DNA of 64,000 bases from Limnanthes douglasii subsp. nivea (Eukaryota > Streptophyta > Magnoliopsida > Brassicales > Limnanthaceae): positions 159,046,183 through 159,110,182 of the forward strand of contig JAUPFV010000005.1 in assembly GCA_036936605.1 (NCBI GenBank), given 5' to 3'. A program made the position numbers and the translations under genes. Positions 24,561 to 36,669 of this stretch are shown here, one piece after another; positions within the stretch are counted from its first letter, which is position 1, and each line of letters begins with the position of its first letter. Below the pieces are notes generated by a model. The model ran no database searches. It was not told where the DNA came from and saw nothing but the letters and a program-made list of their open reading frames with translations.

Positions 24561-25540
24561 ATTCATACTTATGAGAAATTTCCTACTAATATTTCATCAA
24601 ATTTTAAAAATGTATTGGAACATTTTCATAACTACTTTTAAATTTATCATACATCATCTTACTCAAATTATATCCATAATATAGAAATGAAATGCTTAAG
24701 AATTAAAATTTAATTTAACAAACAATTAATATATATTTTGAAAACAAAAACCAATTATATATCAACAAATCTAATTACACACTATAATTTATGAGAATAT
24801 CCTAAATAATTTTTTTTACTGAATTTATAAAATTGAAATTTTGTCGAAATAACATCTAAGTAATTTTAGATTATCTTACATCTTACTTAAATGTTTTCTA
24901 GGATTCACAAAAAGAGATATTCTAACAATAAAAAATCAATTTTATTAATATAAAATAAAAACATAAATGCGATTACTTATTATTTTCCCTAATTCTAATT
25001 ATGAGACTTAACACTCGATAATAGTGTTTGTAATTTTTTTCCAAAAATGTGATGATGAATGTTAAGCAACATATTCACATGAGTTGACACACCATTCAAG
25101 TCTTTCCGTATTATTGATCACCTTTTATAGGTATAAATATATGTTTTGGAAAAATAATATTAAATTTCTCAAGTTGTTTATAATATATCAAGTCTCACAA
25201 ACAACATTAAAAAAGTTATTTGACAATCAATAATAAATTTATCTCAACAAAAAAATACTAAAAGATAAATGCTCTATTTTCCATGCTCTATTTTCCAAAC
25301 ATTTTAAACATATGCTGATGGGACCTATCATTGACACGAATCCTGATTTGAATGAATGATTCATTTTATTATTATAAACTTCTTCCTTCACTCCATAACA
25401 TTTTGCTCATATATCTTTTATAACATTGCTATTTGTTTAGCGATGAAAAGTTTATATCTTACAATTTAGACATAAAATAAATGTATCTACCAATAAAAAA
25501 ATTATTTAAAATCTTATAAATAATATATAAAATATTATAA
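24561..25540. repeat. Spacer segment of the composite AT-rich repeat (unit 2)
   Basis: AT-rich sequence such as ATTTATCATACATCATCTTA near 24645 resembles 52810-52850 (ATTTATCATATTTCACCTAA). It appears to continue the spacer interrupted at about 18436 by the copia element. Confidence 0.45.
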
Positions 25541-25669
25541 ATAGAGTCCAAAAATTTACAAACAACGTTGTGATTTTACGTATAACAATTAGGGGTTTAC
25601 AAATAACATTTAAACATACGTAGAAAAAAATTAGATTATTGTAAATAACTTTTAGAAGCTTAAACTAAC
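25540..25669. repeat. Degenerate ~21-bp repeat block B, left part
   Basis: Units of the type TTTACAAATAACATTTAAACA run up to the solo LTR and resume at 26585. Confidence 0.65.
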
Positions 25670-26072
25670 ATCGATATTGGGAAAAATTGTGTTCCCCCAA
25701 ACAAAAACTGAAGTATGATTGTCGATGATTCAGAAGAACAATTTACAATGTTCGAGATTATTAGCAAATAAAATAAATAAAACTAAATACACAAGATAAA
25801 AAAATAACGTGGTTTGGATTGTGGAAATAATCTTATATCTACGGGAAATATACACTCTTTTATTTAAGCAATAGATTACAAAAAGACTCTCAAACTTAAA
25901 GTGTTCACTCACTTGTTGATACAAAGATAACGTGATTTATAGAAACTCTATCTTTAGTGTTTATCTCTCACCTCATCTATCTCTCAAAAGACCTAGAGTT
26001 ATTTCTCTCACTCATGAAATACGTTGCTCACAATACTCATCACATCGAACACTTTCATAGCAAAACTTCTTC

Positions 26073-26082
26073 TATTTATAGG
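26073..26082 (-). promoter_or_regulatory. TATA box of the solo LTR
   Basis: CCTATAAATA on the minus strand, about 500 bp into the LTR, followed by a purine-rich leader. Confidence 0.6.
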
Positions 26083-26309
26083 TCTAGAGAAACCTTAATT
26101 CTTCATCAAATGCTCTAGATTAAATATCATTAATCATCGGATGAATAAACTCACAATACCTTAATATAAGAAATCTCATAAATAGAAAACCTAATTAATA
26201 GTGCAGATCTAATTAATAAGAAATCCAACTAATGTAGGAAGACCAAAATATGAGACCCAATTAAATAGGAAACCTAACAACTAGAAAAAACATTCGTTGG
26301 TATAAATCT

Positions 26310-26400
26310 CATGCTTCAGACAATTATGCTTCAGTTTAGCTCGCTTCAGATCAAAATGAGTTAGACTATCTAGCTTCAGACCAATCTGCTTCAGATAAGC
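26310..26400. repeat. Repeated GCTTCAG motifs in the solo-LTR U3
   Basis: Five copies of GCTTCAG (TCTGAAGC on the LTR strand) at irregular 15-30 bp spacing, resembling clustered U3 enhancer motifs. Confidence 0.6.
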
Positions 26401-26584
26401 ATATATACCATTCGATTAAACAATCACAAGTTGACGTTTCTACAACTCAGTTTGACACAAGCTTCACCGAGAGAGTGCTAATAGTTCTTACTTATACATG
26501 TAACGATGGATCCAACTATGCACATATAGTCATTCAGCAATACCTTTATTGATGAGTTACTTATAGCTTACACATAACAATCTA

Positions 26585-27190
26585 AAAACTTATATATGAT
26601 GCCTGAAGGCTTAAAAAAATATATAGAGATTCGTTAATAACTTTTGAATGAAATATGATAGTTGCAAATAACATCCACAGGTTTACGAATAGTATGTTAG
26701 AATCTTTTGAATAGTGTTTCAAGTATTAAAAATTGATATTTGAATTGCGAATAACATATTTAGATTCTAAATACTTAAAAATAACATCCATCTTGTGAAT
26801 AACATCATAAGGTATAAAACAACATTTAAAAGTTTGTAAATAACAACATAAGTTTGAAAATAGCATTTGAAGGTTTACCGATGGTGGTTTATAAATAATG
26901 TCCAAAGGTTTGCGATAAAAGTTTGGAAACTTATAATTGAACTCTTATTGTTTACAAATAATATCCTTCGGTTTGTGAATAACATCCAAAATTTTGAGAA
27001 TAACGTCTTGTGACTTGAAAATTACATATCGAAACTATGAATGATTTTTATAAACATGTAAAAAATACACGGAAGCTTACAAATGAGGTTTGAAAGTTTT
27101 CAAATAACGTTAGGATCATGTGAATAACATCCAAAATTTTGCATATAAAATCTATAAGGTTGGAAGTAATCTTCATAGGTGTTTGGACGA
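26585..27190. repeat. Degenerate ~21-bp repeat block B, right part
   Basis: It continues block B after the solo LTR with units such as GGTTTGTGAATAACATCCAAA, and ends near TTTAATTGAACAAATAATAT at 27188-27207, the same type of end as block A. Confidence 0.7.
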
Positions 27191-27719
27191 TTTAATTGAA
27201 CAAATAATATAAATTTATTATGATAGAAAACAAACTAGTTACAAAGCGAATTTTCTTACTAACATTCAACCTTATGAAAATATCATAACTAAATTGTGAC
27301 TAAATTTTGAATTTTGAAATGCTCTAAGAATAAAAAAAATTGAAACAAAGTTAAACTGATTTCGATAACAAGAATTAGTTTTAGATCAACAAATCAAATT
27401 CAAAATGATTGGTCGTGGTCCATTGACTTGAAGATTTTTATAAATTTAGTCTCTAAGATCTAGTCTTTTTTATGGATCAACTACGTGGAACTAAAGTCAC
27501 TTTGGCCAAGTTGCATACACATTCCTTCGACTTCAATACGATTTTTCTCTTTGATTGAATCCTTCACGTGCATAATGAAATTATGATTGTTAATTTTATA
27601 ATTGGGATTATAGTAATCCAGTTGTGAATAAATGTGTGTAACTCATTAAAGATTTAATAAAACCTGTAATTTATGGAGATAACTTAGTCAAAGGCTTATA
27701 TTAACAGTAATTTCAATGG

Positions 27720-27905
27720 ATAAAATTTAACAAAAGGCATCTTACATACAATAATTTGAAACATTACACCACCAGTTACAAGTTTTGGTAACAGTTGACT
27801 ATCCAAAATATTTAAGCCTACAAATTAACCTAAGGCTTCTTACATACAAGTGTTTCCAAAAAAGTATTTTAAAAAAATTAGCCTGAGGCTTCTTACATAC
27901 AAATG
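27720..27905. repeat. Three-copy CTTCTTACATACAA repeat
   Basis: Units built on CCTAAGGCTTCTTACATACA recur at about 27738, 27833 and 27885 within the left part of the MULE. They may be subterminal repeats. Confidence 0.6.
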
Positions 27906-28486
27906 GTACCAAAATACTATATTAAAAAATAGAGTTCTATAAAGCATAAATTAGGTTGGATGCTTTACAACAAACAATATTTCACTTAAAAAAAAGTTTT
28001 CAACTTCAACCAGTTTTTTCACATGTTACTCTCACTTGATGGCGAGGTAGTAGCGGTTGAACTTCCTGATGGTCCTCTTTCTCTCTTTTTAGCTTATATT
28101 TTGTTATACTTCAAATTATTTAATACTATTGCATGTCCATTGTTGGAATCCAGGTTCCACTAACTTCTTTGTAAATAAAATTTTCACAATATTATAAAAG
28201 GAAACATACATACCAAGTAAGTAAAATATACCAATACAATTGATAACATAACATACCAATAAATTAGTTAGCAAAACATACCAAGGCTGCCAAGAAAAAC
28301 ATACTAAATGAACCAAGCCAAATTTTCACAGCATTCACCACCAATAAAGCAATAGTTCAATGCATACCAAGACATATCGATTATTGCAAATGAATCAACA
28401 TTAACCACTAATATATTTATCTAACATATAGAATCATCTATCTATTTAATTAATTAACCTAACAAAGAAAAGTACATGTCTACCTC

Positions 28487-28873
28487 TGAAGGTGTCAATA
28501 ATGTTTGTAGGGTATTTGTGTAATAAGATAAAAATAAAATAAAATTTAGGGAGATGATAGATAGATGATTCAGCTACTTAAACTAAAGTTTAGATAGATA
28601 GTCTCACATTAGAAATAAATTTCTCATCCTCATTAAATGCCCTTAAAAGGCTATATACAAGTAAGGTTTAGCCTTAATAGACCGAACCGGATCTGAGCCC
28701 ATGTCCAAACATGATCCGGTCCCAAATCAATTGCAAGTCTAAAAATCCTAAGCCCATAAAATAAATAAAATAAAATAAAATAAATAAATTAAATGACTAA
28801 ATTAATATGTAGTAAATATCGACAAAATTATTCATTTATCTGATGTGGCCCTCAAATATTTCTGCCATCATCA
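28487..28873 (-). repeat. 3' LTR of the Tat deletion derivative
   Basis: It starts TGAAGGTGTCAATAATG and ends TGCCATCATCA. It is the 3' LTR because gag reads on the minus strand from the other end. Confidence 0.85.
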
Positions 28874-29889
28874 GATATCCTCCTTAGTCCTCACAAAATT
28901 CTTTTTGGGTCGAATACCCCTTTGAATCCACCCTATCAAATTTTACTTCAAACTATTTAGAGAAATAACCTTAATTTATCCATTGGAGCCATTCATATAT
29001 ACTGATAATATTCTTCTTGTGACTTTTAACCAGATGCATCCCTAGATACATGTCGTCTGTTTATTAGACCCGCAATTTCTCTTTATAATAGGTGAGGCAT
29101 ATCAACCGTTGGAAACAGTTTCACTCCCCTAGAAATTATAGTCGTTGGTGACTTTTCCACTTCTCTAGAACAAATCAAATGGTTTTTTGCAATCTCTTTT
29201 CAAAAGTTCTCCCCTCATTTTCTCATTATATAAATTTCTAGAGAGAGAATATTTACTTGTAGAGAGAGAATCTAAGCTTTCTTGCAACCGCAAAGCTAAC
29301 CGTCAACACCATTTTCTTCATCTTGCATCATCGACACCACTATAAATTTAATATTCGGTGACATCTTTTTCAGTTTGAATGTTCACTTCCAGAACTACTT
29401 TAACCGATAGGTTGTTTTTATCTAAAAAATGAGGAAAAGAATTGAGCTAGGTTGGTTGTTGGATTACCCACATCTAAAGTGAAACTTATTATCTCTCAAA
29501 CGATTTAATACGAGGGTATTTATCTATAAAACAGACACGGTATCCCACTGGAATCTTCTTCAACCACCCAATCATTCACTTCAAGAAGTCATCTCTCAAG
29601 ACCAAATAATCCTAATGAGCTACTACCCATAAACATCCATCTATATCTTAGGCTATGGTTCCGATACATAGGAGAACTCGCCTCCAAACTTGACTAGTAC
29701 TACTAAATTTCACACAAACCCACCTTCCAGGGATAAGAAATTCACCCAACAGACTCAGTCCTCCCTCGATTCTCAATTATAATAGCCAAGCAAGAAAAAA
29801 TGTAATGTTTCTCATCAGACATAACCTTCTAGATCTAATCCGAGAGAGTTGGTACATGAAGATAAAAAATGAGTGAGAAATCTCATTTG

Positions 29890-30360
29890 GGGACATCTTA
29901 TCAATCCAAGAAATTTTTTGAAACTTTAAAAAAGGCCGAGAAGAAAACTCTGAAGGCCAAATGAAGAAAAGGTGGCAAGGCTAAAACTATCTAAGTAGAG
30001 GCAGAAGTATTTCCCCCATCGTTGGTTGGACGTGTATGGCCCAACTTTCAAAAAGTTATCCTTAAGTATCTTTTGTCCATTAACAAAATCCTCTATAAAT
30101 ATTTCCAAAATAGTGAATTGAACGCTCTACTCGAGAAATGGGGATTTCCAAAACAGGTAAAGGTTCGATTACTAAAAGAAGGCAAAAATCCTATGAATTA
30201 TGGTCCAATGAAATTAATCATTTATGTGGATGTGATGAACTGAGGTCTCCGGTTTGCATTGGATCCAAAGATTATCAACTATTTCGAATTGGTAAAACTA
30301 TGCCCAAGCCAGGCTAGTCTGAATGCTTGGTTTACCCTGACATTATGTATCATGGCATCT
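29890..30360 (+). pseudogene. Remnant of the Tat antisense ORF
   Basis: The + strand frame (open at 30022-30243) aligns with the antisense proteins at 39200-39560 and 63100-63420. Shared blocks include KVILKYLLSINK versus VELKYLLALQK, LEKWGFPKQVKVRL versus MHIKWGIPENVKIRI, and after a stop, FALDPKI, VKLCPSQASLNAWFTL and IMASRLS. The last block resembles the family named Putative gypsy-type transposon (Transposase_28). It is fused directly to pol debris at 30360, so the second half is deleted. Confidence 0.75.
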
Positions 30361-30569
30361 AGGTTATCAAAAATTTGAATGCTAATGGAAAAATTTGTGG
30401 TAACCACTTTATCAATGAGAAACCTTCCCTTAGTAATGAAATCTTTAATCTCATACCTCCAATCTCTATTCATTGTTATTGAGACTTGAAAACTTTTCTC
30501 AATGTTTGTCCCAACTTCAAATTTTACTAATATCAAAGGGAATTTTTGTGTTAAGATCCATTGATACAC
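30345..30569 (-). pseudogene. Tat pol fragment from the RNase H-integrase junction
   Basis: The minus-strand stretch SFQVSITMNRDWRYEIKDFI, with KGRFLIDKVVTT after it, aligns with the 37.6-51.6 kb element between its second RNase H and integrase (QPQDWRFPLLQYLSDGILPP). It sits between the antisense remnant and the protease remnant, showing two internal deletions. Confidence 0.65.
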
Positions 30570-30589
30570 TTCGGATTAAGAAATAGTAG

Positions 30590-31110
30590 CTAAGAAATCA
30601 ACTATCGAATTTCGGCACGTGGCACATGCTCATACTACATATATTTAAATAAATTTGATATTTATAATCTACCCCAATTGCATGTTTTAAACTTTGGTGA
30701 ATCGTTGACGGGACACCATGTATCATCGATAACCAAGATCTACCAAATATAGCATTATAAAGAGTTAGACCATCAACCACCACAAAATTACACGGAATAC
30801 CTTTTTAAATGGTCATTTTCCAATGAAGGTCTCACCTTCAAACTCCACAACCATATCAGCATCGCTCCCCGTAAATTCTACTATAGTTCAGTTCGACCAG
30901 AGAATGATCGGTGGGTTTTTCATTTGCTTATAGGTGGATAATAACAAAACTTTATAGGGGTTTCCTGTGTTGATCAAAATCCTTCAAATTTCCACCCCCT
31001 CACCTGCAGCCCCAATCATCACAGTATCCTCATGTGGCCTCGCAACATCTCTCAGATCATCTTTATCAAATACAATAGATGGCATCGGATTTTGATGAAG
31101 GTGGGTAGAT
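30590..31110 (-). pseudogene. Tat protease C-terminal remnant
   Basis: The minus-strand stretch LYNAIFGRSWLSMIHGVPST matches the end of the retropepsin region of the related element (YNVILGRSWLSRMHAVASTF). Upstream sequence to about 31100 keeps an EDTVMIGAAG-like segment and a mutated active-site region. No clean DTG is readable. Confidence 0.65.
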
Positions 31111-31739
31111 ATTTTACCTTCTAATTAGGTTGTCAAGCTAACTATATGCCTCTTCTGAGAACTACTCGGAGGGGTTAATACAGTATCTTTTTCGAAAATA
31201 GTCAGTGATTCAAAAAATTGGGACAATCCGAATATCTTTCCTTTCTTTTCAAACTCACTTATGATTATCATTCGACATTGATTTGGATCGGGGTCGAAAT
31301 ACTCTGAATCCTCATAAAACTCATATATTGTTCGATAATAACCATAGTATTTTTCTTGTTTTAGTGTCGTTTATATGATCTCTCTTCTAACGGCAGTTTC
31401 CACTACTATTTGTGATAATGTTCTATTTCCCAACTGGTAAGTTTTTCATTTCTAATCAAAGTTTGATTTTTTTTATTTAAGAAAATAAAATCATTGGTAT
31501 CATACCCCACATCAGTATGGCACCTACAAAATTCGGTATTCAAGTTTCCCCTCAGAGTTTGAATCAACGGTGACCTTCAAAACTGTACAAAGCTCTTTGA
31601 TTTTTCATAAATGGTTGAATTTTTTATTTTATGTCGTAAAGTGATCTGAATCGAACCCACTGATTTACCCAAGGTCTAAATTATTGTCTGTAGGAGTATT
31701 GGCTAGCCCTAGCTCGATGAGAATTCTGTCAGGAATCTT

Positions 31740-32731
31740 TTGGTCGACCATTTGTGGTTGTTTGCTGTTGGGAGGCAGAAGAGTTATTCCTTGTTTGACT
31801 ATGCAACTTTAATCTTTTCGTTTCCTCTACTATAATTATTTGAAACTTGTGATACAAACCTCCCTAAGTTATTTCCTTTTTCTAAGTAACAATATCAGCA
31901 AAGAGCCATTGCTTAAAAGCAGTTTTAGTTACTTGTCCAAAGCAATTCTGCAAACCATTTTTTGTTTCTAGAAAATGTTTGATATAGTCCTTCAAACTTT
32001 TGTCAGCGAATTGTCGATACTGGATTATTGTGTCTATATTTCCTATAAGCTCTTTGCTTCCCACAAACAGTCTTCGGAAAACCATCCAGAACATGTCAAA
32101 GTTCTCAATCGACCCATGCAGAAGTCGATTATACCACTTTAAGTAACTTTCCTTGAAGGTCTAGGGAAAATACCTACACAACAACTTACCGTCATCGTCA
32201 AAATACATCATGAAATTATTGAATTGTTCAACGTGGTTATCCAGATCTTTGCTTCCATCGAACTTCTCCATTTTTGAAATATCAAACTGTTTGGGAAAAT
32301 GACCAGATGAAATCTTTGAAGATAAAGGTGACTGCCTCAAATTATGCCATTGGCTGAACTAATGGTCCTTATGAAATGTGGAAAATATACCCGGTTCAGA
32401 TTGAATAGCAAATTAACCCATCAAGAGATGGTAAATGCTATGATTTCATGATCCTTACACTTTCGTGACGCTGTATCTGTTCTTTATTCTTTCGATGCTT
32501 GATTTAATCCGTAAATCGATTATAAAATCTCTTCAAATGATGTTTATCACGATAATTATTTACCTTTTTATGATGGTGATTACTACCTAAAGATGATGAG
32601 GATACCTCAGACTCTGATATTGAATCTTGACTAGACTTTGAAGAACTAAAACAATTTATGGTTCTACGTTCCCTTTTGCGATGGACTTTTGAGAATGACC
32701 CCTCTAACGTTTTTTGGACTATATGGAGCAT
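31740..32731 (-). pseudogene. Tat gag remnant
   Basis: The minus-strand open stretch 31882-32094 (FRRLFVGSKE, IIQYRQFADKSLKDYIKHFL) aligns with the retrotransposon gag domain at 47000-47110 (FRRQFVGSKE, EPNESLKEYISRFV). The Ser-rich, Lys/Arg-rich stretch 32504-32731 corresponds to the gag N-terminal region at 47469-47650. Stops interrupt the frame. Confidence 0.75.
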
Positions 32732-33042
32732 CGGTATCTACTGTTAGTTCATTCACACCCTTTTGAACATCGTATTTTTTGAATTCTGGTTGAACTTTAC
32801 CCAAAAGGTTCACTTCAGTTTCTCTTTGGGAATACTAAATTTCTCATCGTAGCTGGTCTCGCTCATCTTGAATGAGCAGATGTTCTTAGTTTTTAATATT
32901 CGTATATGGTATTTGGCTAGATTATTCTTCGAATCTAATTCACTCATGTTTTTCATCTCACGATTCATGATTTGGAGTGCTCTAAAGGTGCATTATCGCA
33001 CCCTAGGTTTTGGATCTTGTTATCCGGGAACCTGTGTAGCGC

Positions 33043-33060
33043 CTCCCACTATGGTCGCCA
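33043..33060 (-). promoter_or_regulatory. Primer binding site of the Tat deletion derivative
   Basis: Minus-strand TGGCGACCATAGTGGGAG begins 3 bp after the 5' LTR. It is one base different from the site of the larger Tat element. I have not assigned the tRNA. Confidence 0.7.
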
Positions 33061-33063
33061 ATT

Positions 33064-33452
33064 TGATGGTATCAATAATTTTTGTAAGGTATTAATTAAG
33101 TTTTACGTAGATGATAGAGAGATAATTGAGCTTCTTAAACTAAATTTTAGAGAGAGAGAGAGAGTGACATTAGAAATAAATTTTAAATCCTCATTACATG
33201 CCTTTGAAAGGCTATTTATCGGTAAGGCTTAGCCCTAATGGGCCGAACAAGATCCGAGCACATGTCCAAACATCATCCAAGACAAAATCAACCTGAAAAT
33301 CATTAAATCCCAAGCTCATGAAGTAAATAAAATAAAATAAACTAACTTAACAAATAAAATAAGTAAATTAAAGGACTATATTAATATATAGTAAATATCG
33401 ACGAAATTAGTCTTTTGTCCGCTATGCCCCTCGAGCATTTCTGCCCTCATCA
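33064..33452 (-). repeat. 5' LTR of the Tat deletion derivative
   Basis: It starts TGATGGTATCAATAATT and ends TGCCCTCATCA. It contains a (GA)n run at about 33150-33166 absent from the partner LTR. Confidence 0.85.
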
Positions 33453-33792
33453 ACCTCCACTACTAATAAACCAATAATTCAATACATGCTAAGACCAATT
33501 ATAAAGCATAAAAAATCCACTTGAGACAACTTTGAACCTTATAGAGAGAAGAATAAGATGAAATATTATAATCACGAAATCTAGAAACCAATAAACATTT
33601 ATATTTTAAACGACCAAACTTAAATTTGACATCGTGTTTCATGCACCATAAATCCTAACCTATTATACCGGACAATAAATAATATTAGTAGAACCACCAA
33701 CAAAGGAAGAAAATAAATTCGTGAAAACAACTAACTAGAATTTTTGAAATTCTTGAAGCCATTATTTTAACTCTATTCGTTGTCGCATTAAC

Positions 33793-36261
33793 TCAAAAAT
33801 TGGCAACATGAGTGTTTTTAGCACCATGATCACCAACATCAAGAGTGTTTTTAGTCCCAGCAACACCACCAATAAGACTGTTTTCAGCCTCAATATCACC
33901 ACCTTCATAAGTTTTTACAGCCCCTCCACCAGTGTTTTTAGCCACAACTCTAAAACCTCTTTTATAATGTATGGTATGTTTGCATCCAATTCTTAAAAAA
34001 ATGGCCATTACCACTAATAACCTTATACTTAGTCCATATTTATAGTTTAACAAAACACATATGAGCTGCAACCAGATTTACATCCAGATTCGTTTAGATA
34101 ACATATCATAGTTTTCCCACCCATGTATCATTTATATATTTTCTTTTATATCCTCTTTTATTGTTTGTTGCGTCATACAATGTATGGCTGTTATCATTCA
34201 TTTCTCCCGCAAATATATAATTACCATATTAAACATCTCGGTTAGGTTGTTTGTTTGGATATTGTGCTTTTTCGCAAAATCACAATGGGATGTTGACTAC
34301 TACCCTGCTGATTTTCCAGCCAACCAATTGTAAGAGTCTAAATTTACGCTTCTCGTTTTTTCCATGTGAACTGTAAACAGTTTCATGAATGTTGCTCTAG
34401 TAGCTGTCAAAAAATCCTCTTTTATAGTCTAACAGTTTAAAAAAATGGCATACAGATACTTGTAGCAAATTTTGTGTTTTGAGTTAGGGAAATTATCCAT
34501 TAATATATACATTAAGCCTTTTTGTTTATCCCTTATCCATAACCATGCACTTTTGATTTGGATTTCTAATTTATCGCGTAAAAAAATTAAAAACCAACTA
34601 ATGTTTTTCTTTATTTTCATTATCAACCACTTCCCATGTTATGAGAAACATTTGGTCGTTGGCATCAACACCAACAACCACTAACAATTGACTTCTAAAT
34701 GAACCATTACGAAAACAACCATCTAGCCACACCGGCTTACAACATGTCTTGAATCCTCTATTAACAACACTCAAGCACATATTATAAAATTTATCAAATA
34801 CTCCATCTGTTGCTTAATAAAGCAGTTAGAAGCATGACTAGTTCTAGTAATTTCACCACTTTAATCTAACTACTTTCTAAATTGTTGTTTATCGTTCATC
34901 AAAATTAACGCGATTGTTATAGCCCTTGCGTTATATCCCTTACTTTTTTAAATTTTCACCAATAAATATACACTTACAAATACAACAAGAGATGTGCGCC
35001 TGTTGATATATGTTTCGCATTAAGGCCTATAATACTTTGCAATCCAAATACTAGTTATGTTTGAAATTTCTCATTTGTAGGTGTACAAGTGTGGTTATCT
35101 AGTAAGTTTTCACCAATCATTTTCTACCACATTCCAATGAACTACAATACATTATCTATAGGTAACCCACTGATAAACATACACACGTGATCTCATATTT
35201 ATCATTTTTATTCATAATGACTTAACTCTTTGTTTGATCCTATAATTTATTATAGCCTCATTACATTCCATTGTTGTAATGAATTTATGACCTATTTAGA
35301 GTTCAACACTTTTGATAGCATAACAATTCATCAATATTGTGCATCAAACACGATCTTCACCCTCTATATCAGAATTTGCAGGTGTGAAGAGACCATCACT
35401 TGCTCCATTATTTGTATATATATTCTCTTACACCTTATACACCAACAACATCACCCACATCACATTGAACACCAATATCATCTGCATCATATCCTACACC
35501 AACAATATCATCTACATCACATCTTATACCAACAACATCATCCACATCACATCCTACACCAACATATTCTTCAAACCTCATACACAGCATCTCTACCCCT
35601 AATAAAAACATCAGCATTACCACTACCCAAACCATCATCATCATTAGCCACATCCTTAGTATGATTAATACAACACCAACACCCATACCCCCACTTCTCA
35701 TACATTCATCCACATTATCTAAATATCACTTTTAGATTTTGAATATAAGGAAAGTTTTACTATTGGTACATCTTATGCGCTACAGTTTGGGGGCGATATA
35801 ACTTCAAGATGAGGAACAAACTCAATGTATATCTTCAGATCTTTTTGTCTGTCAACCAACATGACTATCTACAATGCATCTTTAATATTGAATATGTTAC
35901 TTAAGCTATTATCATATTGGCAGCCAAACACTTGATATGTGAAGTTGAGTACATTGAACTTGTTTGAAGGATCACCTGATACATACATATATTTAGTAAG
36001 ATAAATCGGTAAGATGTTATCTAGATTTGCGTTATCAACCATTGATTTATTTCCACCGCGATAACATTTCACATCACATCTTCGCCAAATTTTACCCACA
36101 TGTCTTAGAATAATGGTGAATAAATATTTAAGATTGATAGTGAAAAACAGTAGAGTAAATGGATAGCATAGGTTTAGGTTGAAGGAAATTGAGAACAACA
36201 ACACTCTCATTGAAGTTGAGAATTTATAAAGTAGGTTTAGGTTAAAGGGAATCATGAACAA
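33793..36261 (-). pseudogene. mudrA-like MULE transposase pseudogene
   Basis: Minus-strand order is that of plant mudrA. An N-terminal region lies at about 35869-36060. An acidic Asp/Val/Gly repeat linker spans 35435-35713 (CDVDDVVGI-type units). The transposase core follows: 34598-34780 reads CKPVWLDGCFRNG then VGVDANDQM (first catalytic Asp in LDGCF), and 34429-34626 reads WIRDKQKGLMYILMDNFPNS then KICYKYLYA. The C-terminal Gly/Ala-rich tail is at 33793-34071. In the second motif the usual SDKQKGL reads RDKQKGL. Frameshifts and stops occur throughout. Further C-terminal sequence may lie beyond the Tat insertion at about 28020-28150. Confidence 0.75.
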
Positions 36262-36669
36262 AGAGAATCAAGTCAAAGTCTTAAATTACTTATAATATTA
36301 TGAGTGAAACTAATTTTGGGATATTAAGGTTAAACTGATACGAAATTAGGTCTCATGCTTTTAGTGGATAATTTAATATGTTTTTTATTGAAGCGGTGCT
36401 AATTAATCAATGAGAGATTCAATCTGTCATATTCAGAACCTATTTTATTTGGCCACTTATGAGTTATATACCATGTATGGTCCACATAGATTAATTGCAA
36501 GGTTAAAAAATACCATTTAATGGCTTTTGACCAAAAGTCTTGGTTGATTAAAAGTCAAAGTACTATGTGTGCAACTAGTGTCAAAGTAACTTTAGTTCCA
36601 CGTGGCTAATCCAGGGAAGATACCATGTCGTAGGTACTAAATTTATAGAAATAGCCATTTCAAATGACT

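Larger units (their letters stand above)
25675..26579 (-). mobile_element. Solo LTR, copia-like
   Basis: Read on the minus strand the segment starts TGTTATGTGTAAGC and ends TTTTTCCCAATA. The end is one base from the TTCCCAACA found in several plant copia LTRs. The flanks are ATCGA (25670-25674) and ATCTA (26580-26584), a 4-of-5 duplication. A minus-strand TATA box (CCTATAAATA) lies at 26073-26082. No internal retrotransposon sequence accompanies it, and it interrupts a block of the roughly 21-bp repeat. Five GCTTCAG motifs at 26310-26400 lie in the presumed U3. Confidence 0.55.
28487..33452 (-). mobile_element. Tat-lineage Ty3/gypsy deletion derivative
   Basis: LTRs of 387 and 389 bp (28487-28873 and 33064-33452) start TGAAGG or TGATGG and end CATCA. 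A perfect 5-bp TSD, ACCTC, lies at 28482-28486 and 33453-33457. The interior keeps gag (31760-32731), the C-terminal end of protease, a short pol piece from between the two RNase H domains and integrase, and a piece of the antisense ORF. Reverse transcriptase, both RNase H domains and integrase are gone. The LTRs differ at roughly 15-18 percent of positions by rough hand alignment, so it is much older than the 37.6-51.6 kb element. Confidence 0.85.

Noticed and set aside
35230..35664. His/Ile-rich + strand frames
   Set aside because: Opposite-strand shadow of the Asp/Val repeat linker of the mudrA pseudogene.
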